Shown: positions 45,417 to 55,403 of the stretch, piece by piece
Layout of the letters: every line of letters begins with the position of its first letter
Numbering within the stretch: position 1 is the first letter of the stretch
Source: Sporosarcina ureae
GTDB taxonomy: Bacteria; Bacillota; Bacilli; Bacillales_A; Planococcaceae
Length of the DNA: 64,000 nt
Direction of reading: 5' to 3'
NCBI RefSeq assembly: GCF_002082015.1
Contig: NZ_CP015109.1
Span: 1,867,501 to 1,931,500, forward strand
The notes under the pieces: generated by a model
What the model was told of the DNA's origin: nothing
Database searches by the model: none
The model's input: only the letters and a program-made list of their open reading frames with translations
Program-made: the position numbers and the translations under genes

Positions 45417-45941
45417 TTACTCTCCGGTCTCCTGGCCGCGATAACGAAGAGCCAATCCTTTTAAGAAGTTACGTGCATATCGATCGCCACACGGTTTATA
45501 ATTTCGATGGCCTTCTTTACGAAGAACAGCACTCAATTCGCTTTTAGAAATGGTTACTCCCGCACTTTCCAAAATATCGAGCATATCTTCACTTGTAAGA
45601 GATAATGCAATTTTAACTTTCTTCAGCAAAATATTATTGACATTTCGATGACCTTCCTCTGACATAAGGAATGGTTGCGGAGCGTTACTGGCATTCTCCG
45701 GCACCCCTCTTTTGGAGCTAATCAAGCCATTTAAGAATGACTCCAGCGTCATATTGTCAATTTCTTTTGCATATTCATTCATCTGCATTTCATCCGTGCT
45801 ATCCTCATTCATTTTCGTCAGCATTTCTTTAACTTCTGCTCTGTTTGTCTTCAGTCCGCCTAACGCAAACATTTCTACAACTGCCGAATCTTTTAGATCC
45901 AGTGCATAGCGTAATCTGCTTAAAATATCATTGTTATTCAT
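45417..45941 (-). CDS. DUF1456 family protein (YehS-like)
   Basis: This 174-residue protein has two DUF1456 repeats: NNNDILSRLRYALDLKDSAVVEMFALGG (2-29) and the second starting VNNILLKKVKIALSLTSEDMLDILESAG, followed by LSAVLRKEGHRNYKPCGDRYARNFLKGL. It matches E. coli YehS, whose function is unknown. It has no signal or membrane segment. It lies upstream of the cyclophilin gene on the same strand, about 45 bp apart, so a shared transcript is possible. Confidence 0.92.
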   Translation of the reverse strand: MNNNDILSRLRYALDLKDSAVVEMFALGGLKTNRAEVKEMLTKMNEDSTDEMQMNEYAKEIDNMTLESFLNGLISSKRGVPENASNAPQPFLMSEEGHRNVNNILLKKVKIALSLTSEDMLDILESAGVTISKSELSAVLRKEGHRNYKPCGDRYARNFLKGLALRYRGQETGE

Positions 45942-46015
45942 ATCATCACCTGTACCCTCTCTAGCCTAAAGCTGTGCCTCTTAGTATAGCCTGATTCGTC
46001 ATAATTTGTCTTCAT

Positions 46016-46378
46016 TTAATCGATTGAAGTTGAATCTACCTCATTTTCAATCGTTTGCATAAACTGATCACCAAAATCACATATTGACGTAACGACTGGT
46101 TCTAATAATAAACCAACTTCACTTAATTGATACTCTACTTTTGGCGGCACAACGGGATAGACGTAGCGCGTAATGATTTTATCTTCTTCCAATTCACGTA
46201 ATTGTCTAATCAACATACGTTGATTGGCATCAGGAAGTTTTTTCTGCATCTCACTTAATCTTAATGGTGACTCGTGTAGTAAGCACCAGATAATTGCGAT
46301 TTTCCAACGTCCTCCTATGACAGACAAAGCTAAATCCTTGCTTGTGAAGTACTGTTTATCTTTATACTGAATAATCAT
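46016..46378 (-). CDS. HxlR family transcriptional regulator
   Basis: This 120-residue winged-helix protein has the HxlR core: SVIGGRWKIAIIWCLLHESPLRLSEMQKKLPDANQRMLIRQLRELEEDKIITRYVYPVVPPKVEYQLSEVG. It is divergent, across a 125-bp gap, from the formaldehyde dehydrogenase gene. In B. subtilis HxlR activates formaldehyde detoxification (ribulose monophosphate pathway), and other family members sense electrophiles through a cysteine. Here the likely redox residue is Cys32. Control of the divergent adhC-fghA genes is the natural inference. Confidence 0.9.
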   Translation of the reverse strand: MIIQYKDKQYFTSKDLALSVIGGRWKIAIIWCLLHESPLRLSEMQKKLPDANQRMLIRQLRELEEDKIITRYVYPVVPPKVEYQLSEVGLLLEPVVTSICDFGDQFMQTIENEVDSTSID

Positions 46379-46443
46379 ATTTCCTCACTTCTTTCCATAT
46401 TATTCATGGCCATAGTGACAAAAGAGTCAGTATTGCATGGTGA

Positions 46444-47622
<1,179 letters not shown>

Positions 47623-47626
47623 GATC

Positions 47627-48469
47627 ATGAATGTAGAACGCATTGAGCAAAGACGATCTTTTGGTGGGGAACAAAACAAGTATAACCATTATTCAGAAGT
47701 CCTCAAATGTGATATGACATTTAGTATCTTCTTACCGTCAAATAAAGAACAAAAAGAAATACCGCTTATTTGGTTTTTATCGGGATTAACCTGTACGGAT
47801 GATAACTTCAGTCAAAAGAGCGGCTTTCAAAGAGTAGCTGAAAAACATCAAGCGGCAGTGATTATTCCCGATACATCACCACGCGGAGAAGATGTAGCGA
47901 ACGATGAGGCATTTGATCTTGGACAAGGTGCGAGCTTTTATCTAAACGCAACCGAAGAACCATGGGCAACGCATTATCAAATGTATTCGTATATTACGCA
48001 GGAGCTTAGTGAAATTGCGGCTTCTCTAGTACCTAATTTCTCAGGTAACGAAAGTATCATGGGGCACTCTATGGGTGGTTATGGTGCATTGATGATCGGA
48101 ATGAAGAATGCAAATCGTTTCAAAGCGATTTCCGCGTTCTCACCGATTTCAAGTCCGAGTGATGTTCCTTGGGGAATCAAAGCATTTACGACGTACTTAG
48201 GTGAAGACAAAGCAGCATGGAAAGAGTGGGATACTGCTGAGCTAGTGAAGAAAGCAGGTATTCCACCCATCCTCATTACGCAAGGCACTGCAGATGGCTT
48301 TTATCCCGAGCAGTTGAATGAGAAGCCATTCCTTGAGAATGCAAAGCAGCATAATCAAGCAGTGGAATATAACAAAGTAGACGGCTATGACCATAGCTAT
48401 TTCTTCATCTCTTCTTTCTTAGAGGAACACTTTGATTTTCACGTGCAGAACTTAGAGTCACTTAAGTAA
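47627..48469 (+). CDS. fghA: S-formylglutathione hydrolase
   Basis: This 280-residue esterase-D family serine hydrolase has LSGLTCTDDNF (51-61), the nucleophile GHSMGG (Ser148), YGAL and the His in GYDHSYFFISSF (about 262). It splits S-formylglutathione to formate and glutathione, the step after adhC. ATG at 47627 is preferred, with GGAG 9 nt before it, only 4 bp after the adhC stop; the frame also starts five codons earlier. Together with adhC and gshF it makes a complete glutathione-dependent formaldehyde route. Confidence 0.95.
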   Translation: MNVERIEQRRSFGGEQNKYNHYSEVLKCDMTFSIFLPSNKEQKEIPLIWFLSGLTCTDDNFSQKSGFQRVAEKHQAAVIIPDTSPRGEDVANDEAFDLGQGASFYLNATEEPWATHYQMYSYITQELSEIAASLVPNFSGNESIMGHSMGGYGALMIGMKNANRFKAISAFSPISSPSDVPWGIKAFTTYLGEDKAAWKEWDTAELVKKAGIPPILITQGTADGFYPEQLNEKPFLENAKQHNQAVEYNKVDGYDHSYFFISSFLEEHFDFHVQNLESLK

Positions 48470-48509
48470 ATATTAGATAGTTGAAGTAGGATACTGCATG
48501 GGATTTCCG

Positions 48510-48545
48510 TTCCTATAGACATGGTTTGGGCCATACCCATAGGAA
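48510..48545. other. Inverted repeat between fghA and gshF
   Basis: TTCCTAT (48510-48516) and ATAGGAA (48539-48545) pair, with an inner ATGG/CCAT stem. There is no T-run after it, so it is not a terminator. It may be an operator or mRNA structure. Confidence 0.35.
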
Positions 48546-48609
48546 TGCGTCTCCCTGTAGCACCTTTCAACAGTGCATATCTCTACTTTATTTACCTACA
48601 TTCCAAATG

Positions 48610-48648
48610 TCCACATTGCTTATAATGTGGATGTTTTTGTTTTTTAGA
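48610..48648 (+). terminator. Terminator of the adhC-fghA operon
   Basis: TCCACATT pairs with AATGTGGA around a 6-nt loop, followed by TGTTTTTGTTTTTT. It makes gshF a separate transcription unit. Confidence 0.8.
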
Positions 48649-48706
48649 GTATATGAACTAAAATAGAAGGAACGAATTGATTTTTTACATAGGAGGGACA
48701 GTTACG

Positions 48707-50968
48707 ATGGATCTAAAGAAAATGTTAGCCGATGAACGTGTAAAGCCATATGTTCTGAAAGCTCGGTATGGTATTGAAAAAGAAGGCCAACGCGTGGATC
48801 TTGTGGGAAATTTAGCGACGACAGATCATCCTGCAAGCATTGGAATGGCAGATGAACACCCGTATATTCAGCGCGACTTCTCGGAAACACAAATGGAATT
48901 GATCACACCTGTCCTGAACACACGGGACGAATTATTTGATTATCTGTCGGCTATCCATGATGTGGCATACCGCTCCATGGGCAAAGGGGAAATGTTATGG
49001 CCGTTAAGTATGCCGCCTGCACTTCCAGAAAAAGAGGAAGATATCGTAATTGCAAAATTGGAGAACTTTGAGAACGTTCTCTATCGACGCTCTTTATCTA
49101 CTTCATACGGTCGTCGGAAACAAATGATATGCGGGATCCATTTTAACTTTGAATTTGGTGATGAATTGCTCAAAAAACTGTTTGATTTACAGTCGGAGAT
49201 CGATAACTATAAGCATTTCAAAACCAATATATACTTAAAGCTCACAAGGAATTACTTATACTATCGCTGGCTTGTGACGTACTTTTATGGTGCCTCCCCT
49301 ACTAGTGACGAGAACTTCTACGGCTGTGATGATCAGCCTAATGAACCGGTTAGAAGTATACGGAGTAGCAGATTTGGCTATGTAAATCACGATGAGGTAA
49401 AAGTTTCATTCAGCTCAATAGAGAAATATATTGAAGATCTATCCTGTGTCGTAAATAAAGGATTGCTTGTGGAAGAAAAGGAATTCTATACCGCGATGCG
49501 CTTACGCGGAAGCGAACGTGTAGAAGAATTTTTGACCGAGGGCGTTCGTTATGTAGAATTACGAAATATTGATTTGAATCCTTTTGAAACGAATGGAATC
49601 AGCTATGAACAAGCGGAATTCTTGCATATTTTCTCTCTGTATCTTCTGCAAAAAGATGAACATCCAGAGAGTGATGAGTATGGAAAAGTCGGCGATGCGC
49701 GGAATGATGTAGTTGCGCTTGAGCATCCATTGTCACGCACAGCGTTTGAAGCAGAAGCTTACGAGCTAGTTGACGGTATGGAAAAGTTGTCTAAGGATTT
49801 AGGCTTCCCTGTTTCTGACACGTTATTTAGCAATTTGAGAGCTATGCTAGAAGATCCTTCGAAGACTCTAGCTGGTAGGCTATATACGGAAAGTCAAAAG
49901 AGTAGTCAACGTCAGGTAGCTATAGAAATTGCAAAAGAAACCTACGCTAATCTTTGGGAAAAACCGTATGAGTTAACAGGCTTTACGGATATGGAGTTAT
50001 CTACGCAGATTCTCATGTTTGATGCATTTCAACAAGGCATCGAAGTAGAGATTTTAGATCGACAAGATCAGTTCTTGAAGCTAAAACTACGTGACCATGT
50101 AGAGTTTGTCAAGAATGGTAACATGACGAGTAAAGATACGTATGTCTCTACTTTGATTATGGAAAATAAAACGGTAACGAAGAAAATTCTTCACCAAGAA
50201 GGCTATCGTGTGCCAGGCGGTGACGAGTTTAATACTATTGAAGATGCATTGCGTGCCTATGATATGTTTGCCAAGACACCTTTCGTCGTGAAGCCTAAAA
50301 CAACGAACTACGGAATCGGTATTTCTATCTTTAAAGATGGGGCCAGTTATGAGGACTACGAGAAAGCAATCACACTCGCATTCGACGAAGACTCGTCTGT
50401 ATTAGTAGAAGAGTTCCTCGATGGCACAGAGTACCGTTTCTTCGTATTACACGATAAAGTACTTGCCATCATGCTACGCGTGCCTGCAAACGTCATGGGA
50501 GATGGCATACACACAATTAAGGAACTCGTTGAAGAAAAGAATCGGGATCCACTTAGAGGTACAGACCACCGCACGCCATTAGAACTTATTCAACTGGGCG
50601 AGCTAGAGGTTCTTATGCTGAAAGGTCAAGGTTATCAACTGGATTCGATTCCTAAAGATGGGGAGATCGTCTACTTGCGGGAGAATTCCAATGTCAGTAC
50701 TGGCGGAGATTCGATTGATGTAACCGATCAGATTTCCGATGATTATAAGAAGATTGCAGTAGATGCAGTAGCGGCTCTTGGAGCAAAAATTAGCGGGATC
50801 GATTTGATTATTGAAGACCTCGATGTCCCAGCAGCAAATCCAGGCGCTTATGGCATCATTGAGGCAAACTTTAACCCATCGATGTATATGCATATTTACC
50901 CTTATAAAGGCGAAACACGTCGATTGACGACAGATATACTACATTATTTGTTCCCTGAGTTATCATAA
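48707..50968 (+). CDS. gshF: Bifunctional glutamate-cysteine ligase / glutathione synthetase
   Basis: This 753-residue GshF (GshAB) protein makes glutathione in one polypeptide. The N-terminal part (about 1-450) is gamma-glutamylcysteine synthetase (RYGIEKEGQRVDLVGNLATTDHPASIG ... CGIHFNFEF ... VRYVELRNIDLNPFE). The C-terminal part (about 490-750) is an ATP-grasp ligase (TPFVVKPKTTNYGIGISIFKDG ... DSSVLVEEFLDGTEYRFFVLHDKV ... GIIEANFNPSMYMHIYPYKG). ATG at 48707 follows AGGAGGG by 9 nt; the frame opens ten codons earlier inside that site. Most Bacillaceae use bacillithiol, so its presence explains the adjacent glutathione-dependent formaldehyde enzymes. Confidence 0.95.
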   Translation: MDLKKMLADERVKPYVLKARYGIEKEGQRVDLVGNLATTDHPASIGMADEHPYIQRDFSETQMELITPVLNTRDELFDYLSAIHDVAYRSMGKGEMLWPLSMPPALPEKEEDIVIAKLENFENVLYRRSLSTSYGRRKQMICGIHFNFEFGDELLKKLFDLQSEIDNYKHFKTNIYLKLTRNYLYYRWLVTYFYGASPTSDENFYGCDDQPNEPVRSIRSSRFGYVNHDEVKVSFSSIEKYIEDLSCVVNKGLLVEEKEFYTAMRLRGSERVEEFLTEGVRYVELRNIDLNPFETNGISYEQAEFLHIFSLYLLQKDEHPESDEYGKVGDARNDVVALEHPLSRTAFEAEAYELVDGMEKLSKDLGFPVSDTLFSNLRAMLEDPSKTLAGRLYTESQKSSQRQVAIEIAKETYANLWEKPYELTGFTDMELSTQILMFDAFQQGIEVEILDRQDQFLKLKLRDHVEFVKNGNMTSKDTYVSTLIMENKTVTKKILHQEGYRVPGGDEFNTIEDALRAYDMFAKTPFVVKPKTTNYGIGISIFKDGASYEDYEKAITLAFDEDSSVLVEEFLDGTEYRFFVLHDKVLAIMLRVPANVMGDGIHTIKELVEEKNRDPLRGTDHRTPLELIQLGELEVLMLKGQGYQLDSIPKDGEIVYLRENSNVSTGGDSIDVTDQISDDYKKIAVDAVAALGAKISGIDLIIEDLDVPAANPGAYGIIEANFNPSMYMHIYPYKGETRRLTTDILHYLFPELS

Positions 50969-50994
50969 GACCATATGTGTGTATAAAATCCATA

Positions 50995-51036
50995 AAGAAC
51001 AGGCCTATTCAGATAAACTGAATAGGCCTGTTCTTA
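50995..51036 (+). terminator. Terminator of gshF (copy 1 of a repeated hairpin)
   Basis: AAGAACAGGCCTATTCAG pairs with its complement around ATAAA and is followed by TATTTT. The stem is almost the same as the hairpin at 52918-52955. Confidence 0.92.
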
Positions 51037-51171
51037 TTTTCGATTTATGATTTATCAATTTTTCATAGAATTCAATTCATTTAGCACTAGTTACTAGGAT
51101 TTCTACCTATTCTCTTTATATTCAGTGTATGATTAATACTATGAGACTACCACTTATAAGGAGAGAGGAAA

Positions 51172-52896
51172 ATGAGATTCTTATTAAAAAAATGGCACTT
51201 GTTTTGTTTACTCGTAACTCTACTAATACTGGCCCCACTTTCCACGGTAAGTGCAGCGGCATTAACCGACGAAGCAACAGACATGCCGACTGACAAAGAA
51301 TGGATCATTACGTTCAGTTTCCCCGTTATTGAGTCCAGTATTACGTCTAAATCTATTTATGTGATGAACAGTAAACAAGAGGAACAACCTGTTAAAACAT
51401 CTGTACAGGATGATGTCGTAATTGTTCAAGCACCCGAAGCAGGGTACGAAGCTGGTCAAACATATACTTTACATATTACGACAGATGCCTTAGGACAAGT
51501 CGGTAATGAGATTAAAACATTAAAAAAGCCCATTACAAAACCTTTCACGATCACGACAGAAGTCTATTCTGTTGTCGATATTCGTGAAGATGGAACATAT
51601 TCAGTTGCCTCAAGCCACTCTACTTTTGATAAAGCAAATGCCAGCTTACAAGAAGGTCAAGGTATCATGCTAAATGAACAATATGTCAAAATTCCATCTG
51701 GCTTTGTAGCAACCAATACTCAAACCGTCACGTCTATTTACAAAAAGCCAATCTTTACGAAAATGTATGAATATACAGGTGTCGCTACTGATACAGAACT
51801 TACTTATTCAGACGCTACAGCAGACTACATTAAGGTGTATATAGGTGGACAAGACATGTACATCAAACACGAAGATGTCACACTCATTCCAACTGCTACA
51901 GCGAAAGGACAATCCTATTATCAAGCGAATCAACAAGGCTTATGGCATTACGTTTATCACCATCATAGTGGAAAATACGACGGTGCGTATGTAGTCGGTA
52001 AAAAGCCCGAGTTTCTAAACGAAGGCGTCAAGTATTATAGTGTCGACGGAGCAAACTTCACTACTGCAGACGGCGAAATTACAGGTGAAAGTCATGCCTA
52101 CTTCCAATATCTATCACCACGTGTTCCAACAAACTATAGTGCTGCAGAGTTAGATACGTATATCAACACTCAACTCGCTGCAAAAGAACTGACAGGTGGC
52201 AGATATAGAAACGCTACAGTGAAAAGTCCATTAAAGGATCTGGGGGCTACATTAAAGTTAATTGAAAAAGAGTATCGTATTAACGCATTACTTATTTTAT
52301 CACTCGCTATTCATGAAAGTGATTACGGCATGAGTTGTCACGCACAAAACTACAACAATCTATTTGGACTAACTGTTCCTGACAATGATGCGCACTGTTC
52401 AGAAGATGTCGATACCTCTTCGAAGAAATACTATGCATCTGTCATGGAGAATATCTCGGCACTAGTAAATCAATTAAATACAAATTACTTAGATCCCTTG
52501 AATATGCGGGAATATCGGTACAATGGCGTAGCACTCGGCAATACATTGATCGGGATGAACGTACGCTATGCTTCAGACCCTTACTGGGGAGCAAAAGCAG
52601 CGGGTCATATGTATAGCATAGATCAAGAGCTTGGTGGCAAAGACTATCAAAAGCATGAGCTTGGCTTTACGGCAAGTTCAGACGTCAGCATTCGCACCGG
52701 ACCCTTCATAGACCATAACCGTGCGTACCAGTATAAACTGGATTGGACGATTAAACTTCTAGGTCAAATGCCGATTACTCTGTCTGCTACACCTTCAGAA
52801 ACAAATGGTTGGTTACGGGTTATTTCTGAATTGCCAAAAGACAGTTCAGATTTATATACAATAACTCCAAATGTTCGCATAGTGACTACACATTAA
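51172..52896 (+). CDS. Secreted N-acetylglucosaminidase (autolysin, LytD-type)
   Basis: This 574-residue protein has a signal peptide (1-29, cleavage near VSA/AA) and an Ig-like SbsA/Big_5 domain (about 35-125). A long beta-rich cell-wall-binding middle follows (about 130-340). The glucosaminidase (GH73-like) domain is about 345-500: LKLIEKEYRINALLILSLAIHESDYG, QNYNNLFGLTVPD and DPYWGAKAAGHMYSID. An SH3-like tail ends the protein. The general acid is likely the Glu of AIHESDYG. It cleaves the glycan strands of peptidoglycan outside the cell. It is a single gene flanked by two similar hairpins. Confidence 0.9.
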   Translation: MRFLLKKWHLFCLLVTLLILAPLSTVSAAALTDEATDMPTDKEWIITFSFPVIESSITSKSIYVMNSKQEEQPVKTSVQDDVVIVQAPEAGYEAGQTYTLHITTDALGQVGNEIKTLKKPITKPFTITTEVYSVVDIREDGTYSVASSHSTFDKANASLQEGQGIMLNEQYVKIPSGFVATNTQTVTSIYKKPIFTKMYEYTGVATDTELTYSDATADYIKVYIGGQDMYIKHEDVTLIPTATAKGQSYYQANQQGLWHYVYHHHSGKYDGAYVVGKKPEFLNEGVKYYSVDGANFTTADGEITGESHAYFQYLSPRVPTNYSAAELDTYINTQLAAKELTGGRYRNATVKSPLKDLGATLKLIEKEYRINALLILSLAIHESDYGMSCHAQNYNNLFGLTVPDNDAHCSEDVDTSSKKYYASVMENISALVNQLNTNYLDPLNMREYRYNGVALGNTLIGMNVRYASDPYWGAKAAGHMYSIDQELGGKDYQKHELGFTASSDVSIRTGPFIDHNRAYQYKLDWTIKLLGQMPITLSATPSETNGWLRVISELPKDSSDLYTITPNVRIVTTH

Positions 52897-52917
52897 TAAC
52901 TATGTAAGTGGATCTAA

Positions 52918-52955
52918 AAAACAGGCCTATCCAGTTTATCTGGATAGGCCTGTTC
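52918..52955. terminator. Terminator of the glucosaminidase gene (copy 2 of a repeated hairpin)
   Basis: AACAGGCCTATCCAG pairs with CTGGATAGGCCTGTT around TTTAT. Compared with 50995-51036, the one T-A pair is changed to C-G on both arms, keeping the pairing. It also faces the SDR gene at 52977. Confidence 0.9.
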
Positions 52956-52976
52956 AGATTTCATCAAGCAAATAAA

Positions 52977-53702
52977 TTAAAACGGGTTAGTAGCAATGAA
53001 ACTTGCTGTTTTCACATAAACACGTCGATTTAATTTTAATTGATTTACAATAACTTCAGCAATGTCTTCCGATTGAATCAATTTAGAGTCGTCATTTTCT
53101 TTAATCAAATTTAGATCTAATGCTAAATCTGTCGCTACAGTACTTGGTGTTAGAGCCGAAACGCGTATATTATTTCGACGTACTTCTTGTGCTAATGATT
53201 CTGTAAAGCCAATTACCGCAAACTTTGATGCACTGTATGCACTTGAAGTAGCCGCACCATTTAGACCATTTGTTGATGAAATATTAATGATATCACCTGT
53301 ATTTTTTTCAATTAATTGCGGTAACACGGCACGTGTCACATAATATGTACCCATTAAGTTGACATCTACTATGTTCTTCCACTCTTCTGGGTCCATCTCC
53401 AAGACCGTACCAAATGAAGCAATCCCTGCATTGTTAATTAAAATATCAGCAGTTCCTAATTTATTAGTTAATGATGCAATGGCTTCTTCAACTTGCTCTT
53501 TAGATGAAACATCAGCAGTTGCATAAGCGACTTTTACGCCATGACCTTCAATTTCTGTCGCTACTTCTTTTAAAGCAGACTCTGTTCTTGCAAGCAATCC
53601 AATATGGACTCCCTCTTTTGCCAAGTGAAGTGCCGTTGCTTTCCCTATACCTCTTGCCGCGCCAGTAACAAATGCTACTTTTCCAGTTAATGATTGTGCC
53701 AT
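52977..53702 (-). CDS. Short-chain dehydrogenase/reductase (FabG-like)
   Basis: This 241-residue Rossmann-fold SDR has the cofactor motif TGAARGIG (14-21), NNAGIASFG (about 90), the catalytic Ser in INISSTNGLNG and YSASKFAVIGF (Tyr about 155, Lys 159). The basic residues after the first strand (LLARTES) suggest NADPH use. It resembles 3-oxoacyl-ACP reductases but stands alone, away from fatty-acid genes. The true substrate is unknown. Confidence 0.9.
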   Translation of the reverse strand: MAQSLTGKVAFVTGAARGIGKATALHLAKEGVHIGLLARTESALKEVATEIEGHGVKVAYATADVSSKEQVEEAIASLTNKLGTADILINNAGIASFGTVLEMDPEEWKNIVDVNLMGTYYVTRAVLPQLIEKNTGDIINISSTNGLNGAATSSAYSASKFAVIGFTESLAQEVRRNNIRVSALTPSTVATDLALDLNLIKENDDSKLIQSEDIAEVIVNQLKLNRRVYVKTASFIATNPF

Positions 53703-53823
53703 TTTACAAGACCCCTTTTAAGTGTTGTATGCTTTTTCTTTTAGTATACCCGTTGATGAAATCCTTAGCATGAATGAAAGCTTGAATAGTGACTTTGATT
53801 AATGATTCAAGTTCGTTCTCCCT

Positions 53824-53847
53824 AAACCTCACTCACTTATGATCAGG
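53824..53847 (-). repeat. rlmH-end/SCC att-like repeat, copy A
   Basis: The plus strand has AAACCTCACTCACTTATGAT, then CAGG. It matches copy B at 57788 (20 of 24) and the rlmH 3' end at 58591 in the same orientation. It marks the far edge of the accessory segment next to rlmH. Confidence 0.6.
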
Positions 53848-53958
53848 CCTGCCGTTATAGATGTGGATGAGGTTTTCTGTAGTTTTAGGGTAACTCTAGA
53901 CTCCATAACCCAGAAAACCAGCTACTTCATATACATGCTCATGAATTTACCTATGTGG

Positions 53959-54852
53959 CTAACGTAAACTTCTTGATAGCCTTTTTCGCTGATATGTAGA
54001 CAGCACTACTCCTCCCACTATAAACAGTGAGCCGACAATTTCCGCCCCCGTTATTGGTTTATACAGCAAGACTAATCCCATGATCATCGCTACAAAAGGT
54101 TCTAAATTAGATAATATAGACGCCTTTGAAGCATCAACATATCGAATATTGTTATTCCAAATCAACATGGCGATACCGTGTACCACAACGGCAGTTATAA
54201 TCAGAAATGACCAATCCGAGATCTTTACACTCATTCGTATCGGCGTATCAAGTAAAAAAATAAAAGGAACCGACACAACTAGTCCGACAACATTTGAATA
54301 TAATGTAATTGCAAGTGGATCCACTCTATTGGAAAGGAGTCTCGTTACGATAATTAGCATAGCAAAAGTAATCATTGTGACTACGATCCACCATAAACCT
54401 TTATCGATATGTAAAGAGGATACATTTCCTTTTGCTACTACAAAGTAAATACCTATAATCGCTACAATAGATCCGAGTAACATACGAATTGTTAACTTCT
54501 CTTTCAAAAAAACACCTGCTAAAACACCAGTTAAAATGGGTGTAGTTGCTAAGATTAATGCAGAAGTTGTTGGATCAGCTGTTTCTAATCCGGCAAAAAA
54601 AGACCACTGGTTAATAAAAACGCCAAAAACACCTAGAAAAATCACTGCCAATACATCATATTTATTTAATCGTTTCACTTGCAGTCTGTATGAAGATAAT
54701 CCAATCAAAAAAAGTACTATAAACAATAATCTGAGCGAAGTGAGAAGAGCTGGGGAAAAGTGCTGGACTAGCATCTTACCAAAAACAAAATTACTACCCC
54801 ATACCATTACACAAAGTGTCAGCCAAGCATATGCTTTTAACAAATTTATCAC
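53959..54852 (-). CDS. EamA/DMT family transporter
   Basis: This 297-residue membrane protein has ten predicted helices in two EamA repeats: LCVMVWGSNFVFGKMLVQHFSPALLTSLRLLF opens the first, and the second begins near LWWIVVTMITFAMLIIVTRLLSNRVDP. Drug/metabolite transporters of this type export amino acids or metabolites; the substrate cannot be predicted. It lies between the copy A repeat and the nucleosidase lipoprotein, inside the accessory segment beside rlmH. A weak ribosome site precedes the ATG. Confidence 0.9.
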   Translation of the reverse strand: MINLLKAYAWLTLCVMVWGSNFVFGKMLVQHFSPALLTSLRLLFIVLFLIGLSSYRLQVKRLNKYDVLAVIFLGVFGVFINQWSFFAGLETADPTTSALILATTPILTGVLAGVFLKEKLTIRMLLGSIVAIIGIYFVVAKGNVSSLHIDKGLWWIVVTMITFAMLIIVTRLLSNRVDPLAITLYSNVVGLVVSVPFIFLLDTPIRMSVKISDWSFLIITAVVVHGIAMLIWNNNIRYVDASKASILSNLEPFVAMIMGLVLLYKPITGAEIVGSLFIVGGVVLSTYQRKRLSRSLR

Positions 54853-55403
54853 CCTTCCTACAACAAAATGCCAACTGGCCTATTCTATACTTACTTATGC
54901 TTTTCGTACATATTTTTGTTTGGAAGTACCCACTCACTGACCTATAGGATGGCAATGTGTACAAGATTAAAACGCAGTAGCAGTAATATTTCCATATTAC
55001 ATAGGCATTTTGTTATTCGTTACATCCTAATAGCATTAACATTGCATGGATGGTTCGTCATTTAGAACATATTTTTATATTTACACAATTTACGGAAGTA
55101 TAATAACACTGTATAACGAACAATATTAAAATTTATTAAATAAATGTTCGTATATTGACTGAAAGCACAAAAAACCTTTGCTATAATCATAACGTATTCA
55201 TTGTAATAGTACTTTTTACTACTTTCCATATAAAATATTAATAAGTAATAAGAATCAATTAATACATAATCGGTTTCTAGCATCATCATACTGTAACAGC
55301 TATTCGTTACTGTTTGGATTAATGAAATCCATCACGCATCTGGGAAAGCAGTGTGCTTAGGAATACTATTCGATGAAATTATTTAAGGAATGAGGGATCA
55401 TCT
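54853..55403. other. Long AT-rich leader region of the nucleosidase gene
   Basis: No convincing gene is seen in this 551-bp gap. A TGCTATAAT extended -10 element (55179-55188) would give a leader of about 210 nt. The leader contains two small hairpins, GTAAC/GTTAC (55293-55310) and GGATT/AATCC (55316-55330). An inverted pair ACGAACA / TGTTCGT (about 55115-55150) lies upstream. A purine riboswitch was looked for and not found. Confidence 0.35.

Noticed and set aside
55062..55289. Tyrosine-rich 75-codon frame on the minus strand
   Set aside because: AT-rich, no ribosome site, low-complexity composition; it overlaps the probable promoter of the nucleosidase gene.
55190..55403. Purine riboswitch before the nucleosidase gene
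   Set aside because: The conserved purine-aptamer loops are absent; only simple hairpins are seen.
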